Part shown: positions 35,735 through 43,810 of the stretch, piece by piece
Position numbering within the stretch: the first letter of the stretch is position 1
How the letters are laid out: each line of letters starts with the position of its first letter
Source: Pseudomonas simiae
Lineage (GTDB): Bacteria; Pseudomonadota; Gammaproteobacteria; Pseudomonadales; Pseudomonadaceae
Direction: 5' to 3'
NCBI RefSeq assembly: GCF_900111895.1
Contig: NZ_FOKB01000003.1
Span: forward strand, 310,001-374,000
Length of the DNA stretch: 64,000 bases
The notes under the pieces: generated by a model
Databases searched by the model: none
The model's input: only the letters and a program-made list of their open reading frames with translations
Told to the model about the DNA's origin: nothing
Position numbers and translations under genes: made by a program

Positions 35735-37099
35735 TTACAACAGCGGGATCGAGTAGCTGACGATCAGACGGTTTTCGTCTTGATCACGCGCGCCAGCGAT
35801 GTCGGTGCGCCACATAGCGTTCTTCCACGCCACGCCGAGGTTTTTCAGCGGACCTTCTGGAATCACGTAGGCAACGGTGATGTCACGTTCCCACTCGGAC
35901 TGACCGTTGAACTGTGTACGAGAAGCGGTGTTAGCTACGGTGTCGATGTCGCTGCCTTTGAGGTAGACAACACCGGCGGTCAGACCAGGAACGCCAACCT
36001 TGGCGAAGTCATAAGCGTAGCGAGCTTGCCAGGTACGTTCGCCGGCACGGGCAAACTTCTGGATCTGCATGTCAGTGGTCAGGTAAGCCGACGAACCGTC
36101 GCCCTGGTTCAACCAAGGGAAGTCGCTGCTGCCGTTGCTGACTTGATAACCACCACCGAAGGTGTGACCGGCAACGGTGTACAGGAACAGGCCGCTGTAC
36201 AGATTGTTGTCGACCTTGCCCTTACCGGCGCGGAAGCCTTGGTAGTTGCCAGTGGTGAAGTAAGCGGATTCGTTACCGTTGGCGCCATCATCGGAGCTGT
36301 TGAAGTAACGCAGATCAGACTTCAAAACACCCGGGCCGATAGCCCAGTTGTGGGTCAGACCCAGGAAGTGCTGCTTGTAGAAGTCTTCCAGATTGCCGTA
36401 GTAATACTGGGCAGTCAGGTCTTTGGTGATCTTGTAGTCACCCCCGGCGTAGATGAATTTGTTGCTGTCACGCCAGGTAGCGCCACGGCTGTTAGCACCC
36501 GACAACGACAGGTTTTCGTTGCTGCTGGAGTTACGGCCCTTGGCTTTTTCGATCTGACCGCCGACCAGCGTCAGGTCCTTGATATCGTTGGTAGTGATCT
36601 GGCCACCCTGGAACGTCTGTGGCAACAGACGACCATCGTTGGTGATGATCACAGGCAACTTAGGCTGCAAGGTACCCAGCTTCAGTTCGGTCTGAGAGAT
36701 CTTGGCTTTGGCCGTCAAACCCAGGCTGGAGTAGTCATTAACGGCCTTGCCGTTATGCTCGCTAGGGAAGATGGTGCCGCCGTAGGAGCCTGGGTTGGCG
36801 CCGCTTGGCTTGGTGGCGCCGTTGGTGCCGCCGCCCGAATCCAGACGAACACCCAGCAGGCCAATAGCGTCAACACCGAAGCCAACAGTGCCTTGGGTAT
36901 AACCGGAGATGAAACGCAGATCGAAGCCTTGACCCCATTCTTCGTTCTTGTTCGCGCCGGTACCGTTACGGTTGTCGGTATTGATGTAAAAGTTACGCAG
37001 ACCCAGTGTTGCTTTACTGTCTTCAACGAAACCGGCAGCGCCTGCTTGCTGAGCGATTGCGCCCAGGGCTACAGCCAGTGCCAAGGTGGACTTCTTCAT
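35735..37099 (-). CDS. OprD-family outer-membrane porin
   Basis: 454 residues with signal peptide MKKSTLALAVALGAIAQQAGA (first 21 residues). An 18-strand OprD barrel is indicated by GFVEDSKATLGLRNFYIN at the mature N-terminus and GQGFDLRFISGYTQGTVGFG, plus the final strand ENRLIVSYSIPLL. Codon choice is more restricted than that of its neighbours, as expected for an abundant porin. The place between lsfA and tauA suggests it passes sulfonates or taurine (OprE/OprQ-like subgroup); substrate not provable from sequence. Confidence 0.93.
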   Translation of the reverse strand: MKKSTLALAVALGAIAQQAGAAGFVEDSKATLGLRNFYINTDNRNGTGANKNEEWGQGFDLRFISGYTQGTVGFGVDAIGLLGVRLDSGGGTNGATKPSGANPGSYGGTIFPSEHNGKAVNDYSSLGLTAKAKISQTELKLGTLQPKLPVIITNDGRLLPQTFQGGQITTNDIKDLTLVGGQIEKAKGRNSSSNENLSLSGANSRGATWRDSNKFIYAGGDYKITKDLTAQYYYGNLEDFYKQHFLGLTHNWAIGPGVLKSDLRYFNSSDDGANGNESAYFTTGNYQGFRAGKGKVDNNLYSGLFLYTVAGHTFGGGYQVSNGSSDFPWLNQGDGSSAYLTTDMQIQKFARAGERTWQARYAYDFAKVGVPGLTAGVVYLKGSDIDTVANTASRTQFNGQSEWERDITVAYVIPEGPLKNLGVAWKNAMWRTDIAGARDQDENRLIVSYSIPLL

Positions 37100-37469
37100 G
37101 TACCGCTCCTCTCATTTCTAATTTTTGTATTTCTTTGGTCTCGGGTCTGACGCCCTCGATCCACAGATGCGCGATTAGCGCCAGATAGTGACTACCAAGT
37201 CAATCGTAACCTTGTATGTCTACTACCTTCGTCTAATCGCAGTTGATTTGGTCCCTGCAGGGTAATGAGTTTTTCATACACCCAAAAAGAATTATTTCAT
37301 TCTTTTTCATACGATTTTGGAATAAGCCTTTCCATGATGCTGGCCTGTCAGGTTAGACGAACCGCTCCATAAGCTAATTCCTAAAGGGTATTTGTTAGCG
37401 CTTTTTTAGATCGATTAGTGTGGCCGTACAGTTGCATACGTCACCCACGATCAAAAAGGCGACGCCATC
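37100..37469. promoter_or_regulatory. Porin/tauA divergent intergenic region
   Basis: 370 bases without a gene. It includes AT-rich stretches near 37260-37320. Close to tauA is a CTAATTCCTAAAG...TTGTTAG element (37374-37398) with CTAA/TTAG ends, which shares ATTCCT.AAAG with the ssuE upstream region. It could be a CysB-type activation site; this is a resemblance only. Confidence 0.4.
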
Positions 37470-38456
37470 ATGGCCAAACGCACATCCTCCCGTCAATTTG
37501 TTACAGTTTTTGTGTCACTAATACTTTCTTTTGGTGTCAAAGCGGCCGATTTAACCATCGGCTACCAAACCGGCATCGATCCCAGCAAAGTCCCACAGGC
37601 CGACGGCCTCTATGAGAAGGCCATCGGCGAGAAAATCGCCTGGCGCCGTTTCAACAGTGGGCCGGAAGTCGTAACCGCTATTGCCTCAGGCGATGTGCAG
37701 ATTGGCAATCTCGGTTCCAGCCCCCTCGCGGCAGCGGCTTCTCGCAATCTACCCATCGTCGCGTTCATCGTATCGGCCCAGATCAATACTTCTGAAGCAT
37801 TGGTGGTGCGTAACGGCAGCCACATTGACGCACCCAAGGATCTGATCGGCAAAACCATCGCTACGCCATTTGTCTCAACCTCGCATTACAGCCTGCTCGG
37901 CGCACTGAAGCACTGGGGCCTGGACACCAGGCAAGTCAAGGTGGTGAACCTGCAACCGGCCGAAATTGCCGCCGCGTGGAAACGCGGCGATATCGACGGT
38001 GCATTCGTGTGGTCGCCGGCCCTGGGCGAAATCCGCAAGACCGGCAAGACCCTGACAGACGCGGCCCAGGTGGGTCAGTGGGGCGCGCCGACGTTTGAAG
38101 TGTGGGTGGCGCGCAAGGATTTTGCGGAAAAACATCCTGACATAGTGGCCAAGTTCGCCAAGGTTACGCTGGATTCATTTGCCGAGTATGCGGCCCATAA
38201 GGACGGCTGGACCGTGGATTCCGAGCCGGTCCAGAAAATCGCGAAACTGACAGGCTCAAATGCTGTGGACATTCCTGAACTGCTCGCCGGGACGACGTTC
38301 CCAGACGCGCAAGCACAGCAAACCGATGCGCTGCTTAAAGGCGGGACAGCAACGGCGATTGGGGAGACGGCGAAGTTCTTGAAGGAACAAGGGAAGGTTG
38401 AAACGGTATTGCCGGATTACTCGGCCTTCGTGACCGACACATTTATCTCGAAATAA
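37470..38456 (+). CDS. tauA: Taurine ABC transporter substrate-binding protein, without tauBCD
   Basis: 328 residues. The signal peptide ends near VKAADLTIGYQ. Taurine-binding family motifs: GEKIAWRRFNSGPEVVTAIA near residue 54, GDVQIGNLGSSPLAAAASR near 74, ATPFVSTSHYSLLGALKHW near 131 and AFVWSPALGEIRKTGKTL near 178. The protein appears full length. No tauB, tauC or tauD follows: the next gene is argA on the other strand. Either the rest of the system is elsewhere or TauA feeds SsuBC. Other sulfonates are possible ligands. Confidence 0.9.
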   Translation: MAKRTSSRQFVTVFVSLILSFGVKAADLTIGYQTGIDPSKVPQADGLYEKAIGEKIAWRRFNSGPEVVTAIASGDVQIGNLGSSPLAAAASRNLPIVAFIVSAQINTSEALVVRNGSHIDAPKDLIGKTIATPFVSTSHYSLLGALKHWGLDTRQVKVVNLQPAEIAAAWKRGDIDGAFVWSPALGEIRKTGKTLTDAAQVGQWGAPTFEVWVARKDFAEKHPDIVAKFAKVTLDSFAEYAAHKDGWTVDSEPVQKIAKLTGSNAVDIPELLAGTTFPDAQAQQTDALLKGGTATAIGETAKFLKEQGKVETVLPDYSAFVTDTFISK

Positions 38457-38466
38457 ATGCGCTCCC

Positions 38467-38551
38467 TGTGGGAGCTGGCTTGCCTGCGATGCAAGCGCCT
38501 CGGTGCTCAGTTGAACCGAGGTGATGCTATCGCTGGCAAGCCAGCTCCCAC
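38467..38551. repeat. REP pair (REPIN)
   Basis: TGTGGGAGCTGGCTTGCCTG (from 38467) and CGCTGGCAAGCCAGCTCCCA (to about 38550), separated by about 40 bases containing GCCTCGGTG...CCGAGGTG symmetry. It lies between the convergent tauA and argA genes. Confidence 0.88.
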
Positions 38552-38573
38552 ACAAGCCAGCCCCAGCTTTTAG

Positions 38574-39875
38574 TTACAGCGCCTTTTCGAAAATCTTCGA
38601 ATTGCGCTGATAGTTGTACAGCGAAGCCCGCGCCGACGGCAGACGGTCCACGCTGCTCGGCTCAAAACCTCGCTCACGGAACCAGTGGGCGGTGCGGGTG
38701 GTGAGGACAAACAAGGTCTTCAATCCCTGGGCTCGGGCACGGGATTCGATACGCTCCAGCAACACATCTCCGCGCGCGCCGTGGCGATATTCCGGGTTCA
38801 CCGCCAGGCACGCCAGCTCCCCCGCATTCGAATCCGCGATCTGATACAGCGCCGCGCAGGCGATGATCATGCCTTCGCGCTCCACCACGCTGAATTGCTC
38901 GATCTCGCGCTCCAGCACTTCCCGCGAACGGCGCACCAGGATGCCCTGCTCTTCCAACGGGCTGATCAGGTCGAGCAAGCCACCGACATCTTCAATCGCC
39001 GCTTCGCGCACCAGTTCGAATTGCTCCTGGGCCACCAGCGTACCGCCCCCGTCGCGGGTGAACAGTTCGGTGAGCAACGCGCCGTCTTCGGCGTAGCTGA
39101 CAATATGACTGCGCCCTACTCCGCCACGGCAGGCCTCCGCGGCCGCATCCAACAGCTCGGCCTGGTAGTTGCTGCTGCCCAGGCGCTGCAGGTGTGCGGG
39201 CACTTGTTGCGGACGCAGTTCGCGCACCAGACGACCGTTTTCATCGATCAGGCCCATGTCTGCGCCAAACAGCAGCAGCTTGTCGGCACCCAGGTCGATG
39301 GCGGCGCGAGTGGCGACGTCCTCGCAGGCCAGGTTGAAGATCTCACCGGTAGGCGAGTACCCCAATGGCGACAGCAGCACGATGGAACGCTCGTCCAACA
39401 GGCGATTGATACCCTTGCGATCGACGCGGCGCACTTCGCCGGTGTGGTGGTAGTCCACACCTTCCAATACTCCGATAGGACGCGCGGTGACCAGGTTGCC
39501 GCTGGCTACCCGCAGGCGCGAACCCTGCATTGGCGACGACGCCATGTCCATGGACAGGCGCGCTTCAATGGCGATACGCAGTTGGCCAACCGCGTCGATC
39601 ACACACTCCAGCGTTGCCGCATCAGTGATGCGCAAGCCTTCGTGGTAAGCCGGGGTCAGGCCACGGGCTTCAAGGCGCGCTTCGATCTGTGGGCGCGAGC
39701 CGTGGACCAATACCAGGCGCACGCCGAGGCTGTGGAGCAACACCAGGTCGTGGACGATGTTGCCGAAGTTGGGATGTTCCACACCGTCGCCGGGCAGCAT
39801 GACCACAAAGGTGCAGTCGCGGTGCGCGTTGATGTAAGGGGAAGCGTGACGAAGCCAATTTACGTAGTCGGGCAT
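38574..39875 (-). CDS. argA: N-acetylglutamate synthase
   Basis: 433 residues, the classical two-domain enzyme. An N-terminal amino-acid-kinase-like domain (about 1-290; TFVVMLPGDGVEHPNF, VLVHGSRPQIEARL, IVLLSPLGYSPTGEIFNL) binds arginine for feedback inhibition. A C-terminal GNAT acetyltransferase domain (about 300-433; ELACLAVNPEYRHGARGDVLL, FVLTTRTAHWFRERGF) performs the acetyl transfer from acetyl-CoA to glutamate, step 1 of arginine synthesis. It is 135 bases downstream of argE on the same strand. Confidence 0.96.
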   Translation of the reverse strand: MPDYVNWLRHASPYINAHRDCTFVVMLPGDGVEHPNFGNIVHDLVLLHSLGVRLVLVHGSRPQIEARLEARGLTPAYHEGLRITDAATLECVIDAVGQLRIAIEARLSMDMASSPMQGSRLRVASGNLVTARPIGVLEGVDYHHTGEVRRVDRKGINRLLDERSIVLLSPLGYSPTGEIFNLACEDVATRAAIDLGADKLLLFGADMGLIDENGRLVRELRPQQVPAHLQRLGSSNYQAELLDAAAEACRGGVGRSHIVSYAEDGALLTELFTRDGGGTLVAQEQFELVREAAIEDVGGLLDLISPLEEQGILVRRSREVLEREIEQFSVVEREGMIIACAALYQIADSNAGELACLAVNPEYRHGARGDVLLERIESRARAQGLKTLFVLTTRTAHWFRERGFEPSSVDRLPSARASLYNYQRNSKIFEKAL

Positions 39876-40010
39876 GGAACCTGGGCCTGTAATAAAAAGC
39901 AGCCGAAAAAGGATGAGTCGTGAAAACGCACAGCGGGCTGATGGTTATCGTCGGAACAGGCTTGGCGACACGCTCACTCTCCTTCTATGTACGAACAATC
40001 AGGGGTTAAT

Positions 40011-41159
40011 TTATGCAGGCTTCAGGCAGTAATGTTCGATCAGTTCCCGCAATAGACGCACTGTAGGCGTCAAGCGTGACATTTCGAGGTACTCGCCCGG
40101 CTGGTGGGCGCACGCGATGTCGCCGGGGCCGAGCACCAGGGTTTCACAACCAAGGCGCTGAAGATAAGGCGCTTCGGTGCCGAACGCTACTGCTTCGGCA
40201 CGATGGCCGGTCAATCGTTCCGCCACCCGCACCAGTTCGGTGTCTTCCGGTTGCTCGAAGGGAGGGACCGCGGGGAACAGTGGCGCGTAGTCGATCTTGA
40301 CCTGATGGCGCTCGGCGAGCGGTTCAAGCTTCTGCCGGATCGCGGCGCGTAGCACCTCGGGATCCATGCCCGGCAAAGGCCGCAGATCAAACTCCAGGGA
40401 ACACTGGCCGCAGATGCGGTTGGGGTTATCGCCGCCGTGGATGCAGCCGAAGTTCATGGTCGGCTGCGGCACGCTGAATTGGGGGTTGCGATACTCGCGC
40501 TGCCAGCCCAGGCGTAGGCCACGCAGTTCGCCGATGGCGTCGTGCATGGCTTCGAGGGCGCTGTGGCCCAGGCTGGGATCCGACGAATGGCCGCTTTGAC
40601 CGAGAATGTCGATGCGTTCCATCATCACGCCTTTGTGCAAGCGGATCGGCTTGAGCCCGGTCGGCTCGCCAATCACCGCTGCACGGCCCAGCGGACGCCC
40701 TGCCTCGGCCAATGCACGGGCACCGGACATGGAGCTTTCTTCATCGCAGGTGGCGAGGATCAGCAGCGGCTGCTTGAACGTCTGGTCCAGCAGGGGCAGC
40801 ACTGCTTCGATGGCCAGGGCGAAAAAGCCTTTCATGTCGCAACTGCCCAGTCCCACCCAGCGGCCGTCGACTTCCGTCAGCTTGAGCGGATCGGTCTTCC
40901 ACAGTGCGGCGTCATAGGGGACCGTGTCGCTATGCCCCGCCAGCACCAGGCCACCGGGACCACTGCCGAAGCTGGCCAGCAGGTTGAACTTGCCAGGGCT
41001 GACTTGCTGGATGTCGATGGCGAACCCCAGGTCCCCCAGCCAACTGGCAAGCAAATCGATCACCGGGCGGTTGGTCTGGTCGAGAGATGCCTGGGTGCAA
41101 CTCACAGAAGGCGCTGCAATCAATGCGGCGAACTGCTCTTTCATGGACGGTAACGGCAT
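40011..41159 (-). CDS. argE: Acetylornithine deacetylase
   Basis: 382 residues from ATG 41159 (MPLPSMKEQFAALIAA). M20 zinc peptidase-family fold: metal ligands in LVLAGHSDTVP and GLGSCDMKGF, the catalytic Glu pair in ATCDEESSMSGARAL, and GEPTGLKPIRLHKG. It hydrolyses N-acetylornithine to ornithine. The presence of ArgE alongside ArgA is normal in Pseudomonas, where ArgJ also recycles the acetyl group. The extension to 41276 overlaps the divergent promoter and is rejected. Confidence 0.92.
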   Translation of the reverse strand: MPLPSMKEQFAALIAAPSVSCTQASLDQTNRPVIDLLASWLGDLGFAIDIQQVSPGKFNLLASFGSGPGGLVLAGHSDTVPYDAALWKTDPLKLTEVDGRWVGLGSCDMKGFFALAIEAVLPLLDQTFKQPLLILATCDEESSMSGARALAEAGRPLGRAAVIGEPTGLKPIRLHKGVMMERIDILGQSGHSSDPSLGHSALEAMHDAIGELRGLRLGWQREYRNPQFSVPQPTMNFGCIHGGDNPNRICGQCSLEFDLRPLPGMDPEVLRAAIRQKLEPLAERHQVKIDYAPLFPAVPPFEQPEDTELVRVAERLTGHRAEAVAFGTEAPYLQRLGCETLVLGPGDIACAHQPGEYLEMSRLTPTVRLLRELIEHYCLKPA

Positions 41160-41317
41160 GCGCGGTCTCTCAGCTTCCCGGATGAACCTCACTATAGAGC
41201 CATCTGCACGACACAATAAACCGTTGCGGCACGTTGCCGGGCTCACTCCTGTACACTGCACGACCTTGGCAGCCACTCTTTTCCCCGGCTGCGCTCCCGA
41301 TCCTGGATGTACCGGCC

Positions 41318-42685
41318 ATGCAAAAAGAAACTGAAATCAAACTCCGCGTCAGCCGCGAGACCCTCGCGGCGCTGCGTGAGCACCCGCTCCTGAAAAAACG
41401 CAACAAAAGTGGCTGGGAACGCCGTGAGTTGATGAACCAGTATTTCGACACCCCCGAGCGCGATCTGGCCCAGGCCAAAGTCGCCCTGCGCCTGCGCAAG
41501 GACGGTGACGACATCATCCAGACCCTCAAGACCCGCGGCCAAAGCGTCGCCGGCTTGTCGGAACGCAACGAATACAACTGGGACCTGCCCAAAGCCAAGC
41601 TCGACGTGAAAAAACTCGACGGCGAATGCTGGCCCGAGCAATTGGCCGAGTTGGACAAAAAGACCCTCAAGCCGATCTTCACCACCGACTTCGTGCGCGA
41701 ACGCGCCGAAATCGCCTGGGGCCGCGGCAAGGCCAAGGTAGTCATCGAAGCCGCCCTGGACCTGGGCCACGTGGTCGTCGGCAAGCAGAAAGAAGAGATC
41801 TGTGAGCTGGAACTGGAACTGCGCGAAGGCGAACCGGCTGCATTGCTGGAGCTGGCCGCCGAACTGGCCGCCACCCTGGCACTGATGCCATGCGATATCA
41901 GCAAGGCCGAGCGCGGCTACCGCCTGTACGACGCCAGCAGCTATTCCCTGAGCCTGCCGGCGCCACAGCTGCACGCCGAAATGCCATTGGACGACGCCTT
42001 CGCCGCGATCATGTGGCACCTGCTGGGCAGCAGCCAGCGCCTGGCCGAGCAGTACCGCTTCAATGGCCACTGGCGCCTGCTGCAAGACTGGGTCGACAAC
42101 CTCGGCGAACTGCGCGCCCTGGTCGGCAGCCTCGGCCAGGCCGCACCGCGTCAATCCACCAGCGAACTGCGCAGCGCACTGGATGCCCTGCTGGAAGACT
42201 GGCGCCCACTGGTTCAAGCCGGTGACGACGACGAAGACATCCGCAAAGCCGCGCCGGAACAGTTCACCGAAGAACTGGAAGACGTGCGCTGGGGCCTGTT
42301 TTCCCTGAACGCCTCGCGCTGGCTGCTCGCCCGTACCTGGACTGCCGACCGCAACGTGCGTGGCAACCGCCAGGGCGCTGCGCAACTCACCAACTGGCTG
42401 CCGCGCCTGCTCGCCGAGGACGCCGTCGCCCTGCAACTGCCGCGCTACCAGCAACAGCCGGAAGACCTGGCCGAGCAACTGCCGCGTATCGAACGCATCC
42501 AGGCCTGGCTGCACCATGCGCGTCAGGTGGTGGACATTCCGGAGCTGGACCGTTTGTACGGTGAGCTGAACAAGTTGGCCCAACTGGCCAACCAGCCGAT
42601 CACCGATGAGTCGCTGGATGCGCGGATGCATCAGGCGATTGCGGTGTATCAGAACCGGGCCTGGAAGACTTTGTTGCGTCTGTAA
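41318..42685 (+). CDS. CYTH and CHAD domain protein (inorganic triphosphatase-like, YgiF type)
   Basis: 455 residues from ATG 41318. The N-terminal CYTH domain (about 1-200) opens with the metal/triphosphate motif KETEIKLRV and continues with LMNQYFDTPERDLAQAKVALRLR, as in YgiF triphosphate tunnel enzymes that hydrolyse inorganic triphosphate. The C-terminal CHAD domain (about 220-450) is His/Arg-rich helical and in the family binds polyphosphate. It is divergent from argE, the same neighbour as in P. aeruginosa (from memory). Confidence 0.92.
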   Translation: MQKETEIKLRVSRETLAALREHPLLKKRNKSGWERRELMNQYFDTPERDLAQAKVALRLRKDGDDIIQTLKTRGQSVAGLSERNEYNWDLPKAKLDVKKLDGECWPEQLAELDKKTLKPIFTTDFVRERAEIAWGRGKAKVVIEAALDLGHVVVGKQKEEICELELELREGEPAALLELAAELAATLALMPCDISKAERGYRLYDASSYSLSLPAPQLHAEMPLDDAFAAIMWHLLGSSQRLAEQYRFNGHWRLLQDWVDNLGELRALVGSLGQAAPRQSTSELRSALDALLEDWRPLVQAGDDDEDIRKAAPEQFTEELEDVRWGLFSLNASRWLLARTWTADRNVRGNRQGAAQLTNWLPRLLAEDAVALQLPRYQQQPEDLAEQLPRIERIQAWLHHARQVVDIPELDRLYGELNKLAQLANQPITDESLDARMHQAIAVYQNRAWKTLLRL

Positions 42686-42690
42686 CGATG

Positions 42691-42778
42691 TCATCGCGGG
42701 CAAGCCCGGCTCCCACGCTGATTGTGTTCACAGACAGGTAGCTGTGAACTCAATCCACTGTGGACTTGCCCGCGATGA
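42691..42778. repeat. Degenerate REP pair, tail-to-tail
   Basis: ATCGCGGGCAAGCCCGGCTC at its left end and TGTGGACTTGCCCGCGATG at its right, with an ACAGACAGGTAGCTGTGA symmetric spacer. It lies between the convergent CYTH-CHAD and Lrp genes. The right arm has lost the GGAGC part of the core. Confidence 0.75.
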
Positions 42779-42789
42779 GGCCGGCCCTG

Positions 42790-43260
42790 TCAGCGCAACA
42801 CTGGCAGGCTGGTGGTGGACTTGATCTCCGACAACGCCACAATCGAATTGACCTCCTGAATCCCCGGCACCATCGACAACTTCTCGAAGAAAAACCGCTC
42901 ATAGGCCTCAATGTCCGAAGTAACGATGCGCAGCAGAAAATCCACCGCCCCCATCAGCACATAACACTCCAGCACTTCCGGAAACCCGCGAATCGCGTCG
43001 GTGAACTCGGTGAAGTTGGAGCGCCCGTGGGCGTTGAGTTTGACCTCGGCGAAGATCTGCGTATTGAGGCCGATCTTCTTGCGATCCAGCAAAGTCACCT
43101 GGCCGCGAATCACGCCCTCTTCCTTGAGACGTTGAATACGCCGCCAGCAAGGTGACTGAGAAAGGCCCACCTGTTCGGCGATCTGTGCGCTGGACAGCGA
43201 GGCGTCCTCTTGCAGCAAGGCCAGGATACGGCGGTCGTAAGCGTCCAACTCGCTGTGCAT
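42790..43260 (-). CDS. Lrp/AsnC-family transcriptional regulator
   Basis: 156 residues. The N-terminal winged HTH (about 1-60; DRRILALLQEDASLSSAQIA then VGLSQSPCWRRIQRLKEEGV) is followed by a RAM/ACT-like ligand domain (EVLECYVLMGAVDFLLRIV). Members sense amino acids. A perfect 14-bp palindrome lies 28 bases upstream, a likely autoregulatory operator. It is divergent from the small ACT-like gene at 43388, which has the layout of a regulator/target pair. Confidence 0.93.
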   Translation of the reverse strand: MHSELDAYDRRILALLQEDASLSSAQIAEQVGLSQSPCWRRIQRLKEEGVIRGQVTLLDRKKIGLNTQIFAEVKLNAHGRSNFTEFTDAIRGFPEVLECYVLMGAVDFLLRIVTSDIEAYERFFFEKLSMVPGIQEVNSIVALSEIKSTTSLPVLR

Positions 43261-43287
43261 ATAAATACCTTCAATGGTGCCTATCTT

Positions 43288-43301
43288 GAATTGATCAATT
43301 C
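43288..43301. promoter_or_regulatory. Perfect 14-bp palindrome upstream of the Lrp gene
   Basis: GAATTGATCAATTC is fully self-complementary. Downstream lie TCTTAGATAAGA (43324-43335) and CTCCAG-N6-CTGGAG (43363-43380). The last overlaps the ribosome site of the divergent gene and could fold in its mRNA. The set suits cooperative Lrp binding across the 127-base gap. Confidence 0.6.
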
Positions 43302-43387
43302 GATTATTCCTAAAACAGGCTCATCTTAGATAAGAAATCTCCGCTGGCGAATGTAAAAATTTCTCCAGTCGAATCTGGAGCTTTCCC

Positions 43388-43726
43388 ATGCACGCCGTCG
43401 AAACCAACTACCCCGTTACCCGCGTCGACGCGTGGGCCGTCAACAGCGTTCATTGCCAGGCGCATTACCGAATCGTCGCCGAGGCGGAGCCCGACCTGTT
43501 GTGCCGGGTCCTCAACTATTTCGCCCTGCAATTCCTCACGCCGCGACAGGTCATGGTGAACCGCGAAGAGGACCTGCTGAACATCGACATCGTGATGGAC
43601 GGCCTGAGCTGGCACCGGGCCCAGGTGATCGGTGAAAAGATTCGAAACCTGATCAGCGTGTGCACTCTGGATATGTGGTCGGCTGATTCCGTAGGGCCTC
43701 AAGCGGTGGTGGCGGTCGCCCAGTAA
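43388..43726 (+). CDS. Small ACT-like domain protein of unknown function
   Basis: 112 residues. The pattern HYRIVAEAEPDLLCRVLNYFALQFLTPRQV followed by VNREEDLLNIDIVMDGLSWHRAQVIGEKIRNL (read in pieces) has the beta-alpha-beta beta-alpha-beta rhythm of an ACT domain, as in IlvM/IlvN-type regulatory subunits. No enzyme partner is adjacent. Divergence from an Lrp/AsnC regulator suggests an amino-acid-responsive role. GGAG lies 8 bases before the ATG, within an inverted repeat. I do not recognise a named gene. Confidence 0.8.
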   Translation: MHAVETNYPVTRVDAWAVNSVHCQAHYRIVAEAEPDLLCRVLNYFALQFLTPRQVMVNREEDLLNIDIVMDGLSWHRAQVIGEKIRNLISVCTLDMWSADSVGPQAVVAVAQ

Positions 43727-43810
43727 AAGCCTGCAATACACACTGGGAGGAAGATATTCAGCGGCTGGCTAGCCTGGGACTTACGCCCTCAGCCACCCAG
43801 GAAAACCTTC

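Noticed and set aside
29080..38456. Sulfonate block as a genomic island
   Set aside because: No integrase, tRNA, direct repeats or change in base composition; all genes are ordinary Pseudomonas genes, so rearrangement is a better explanation.
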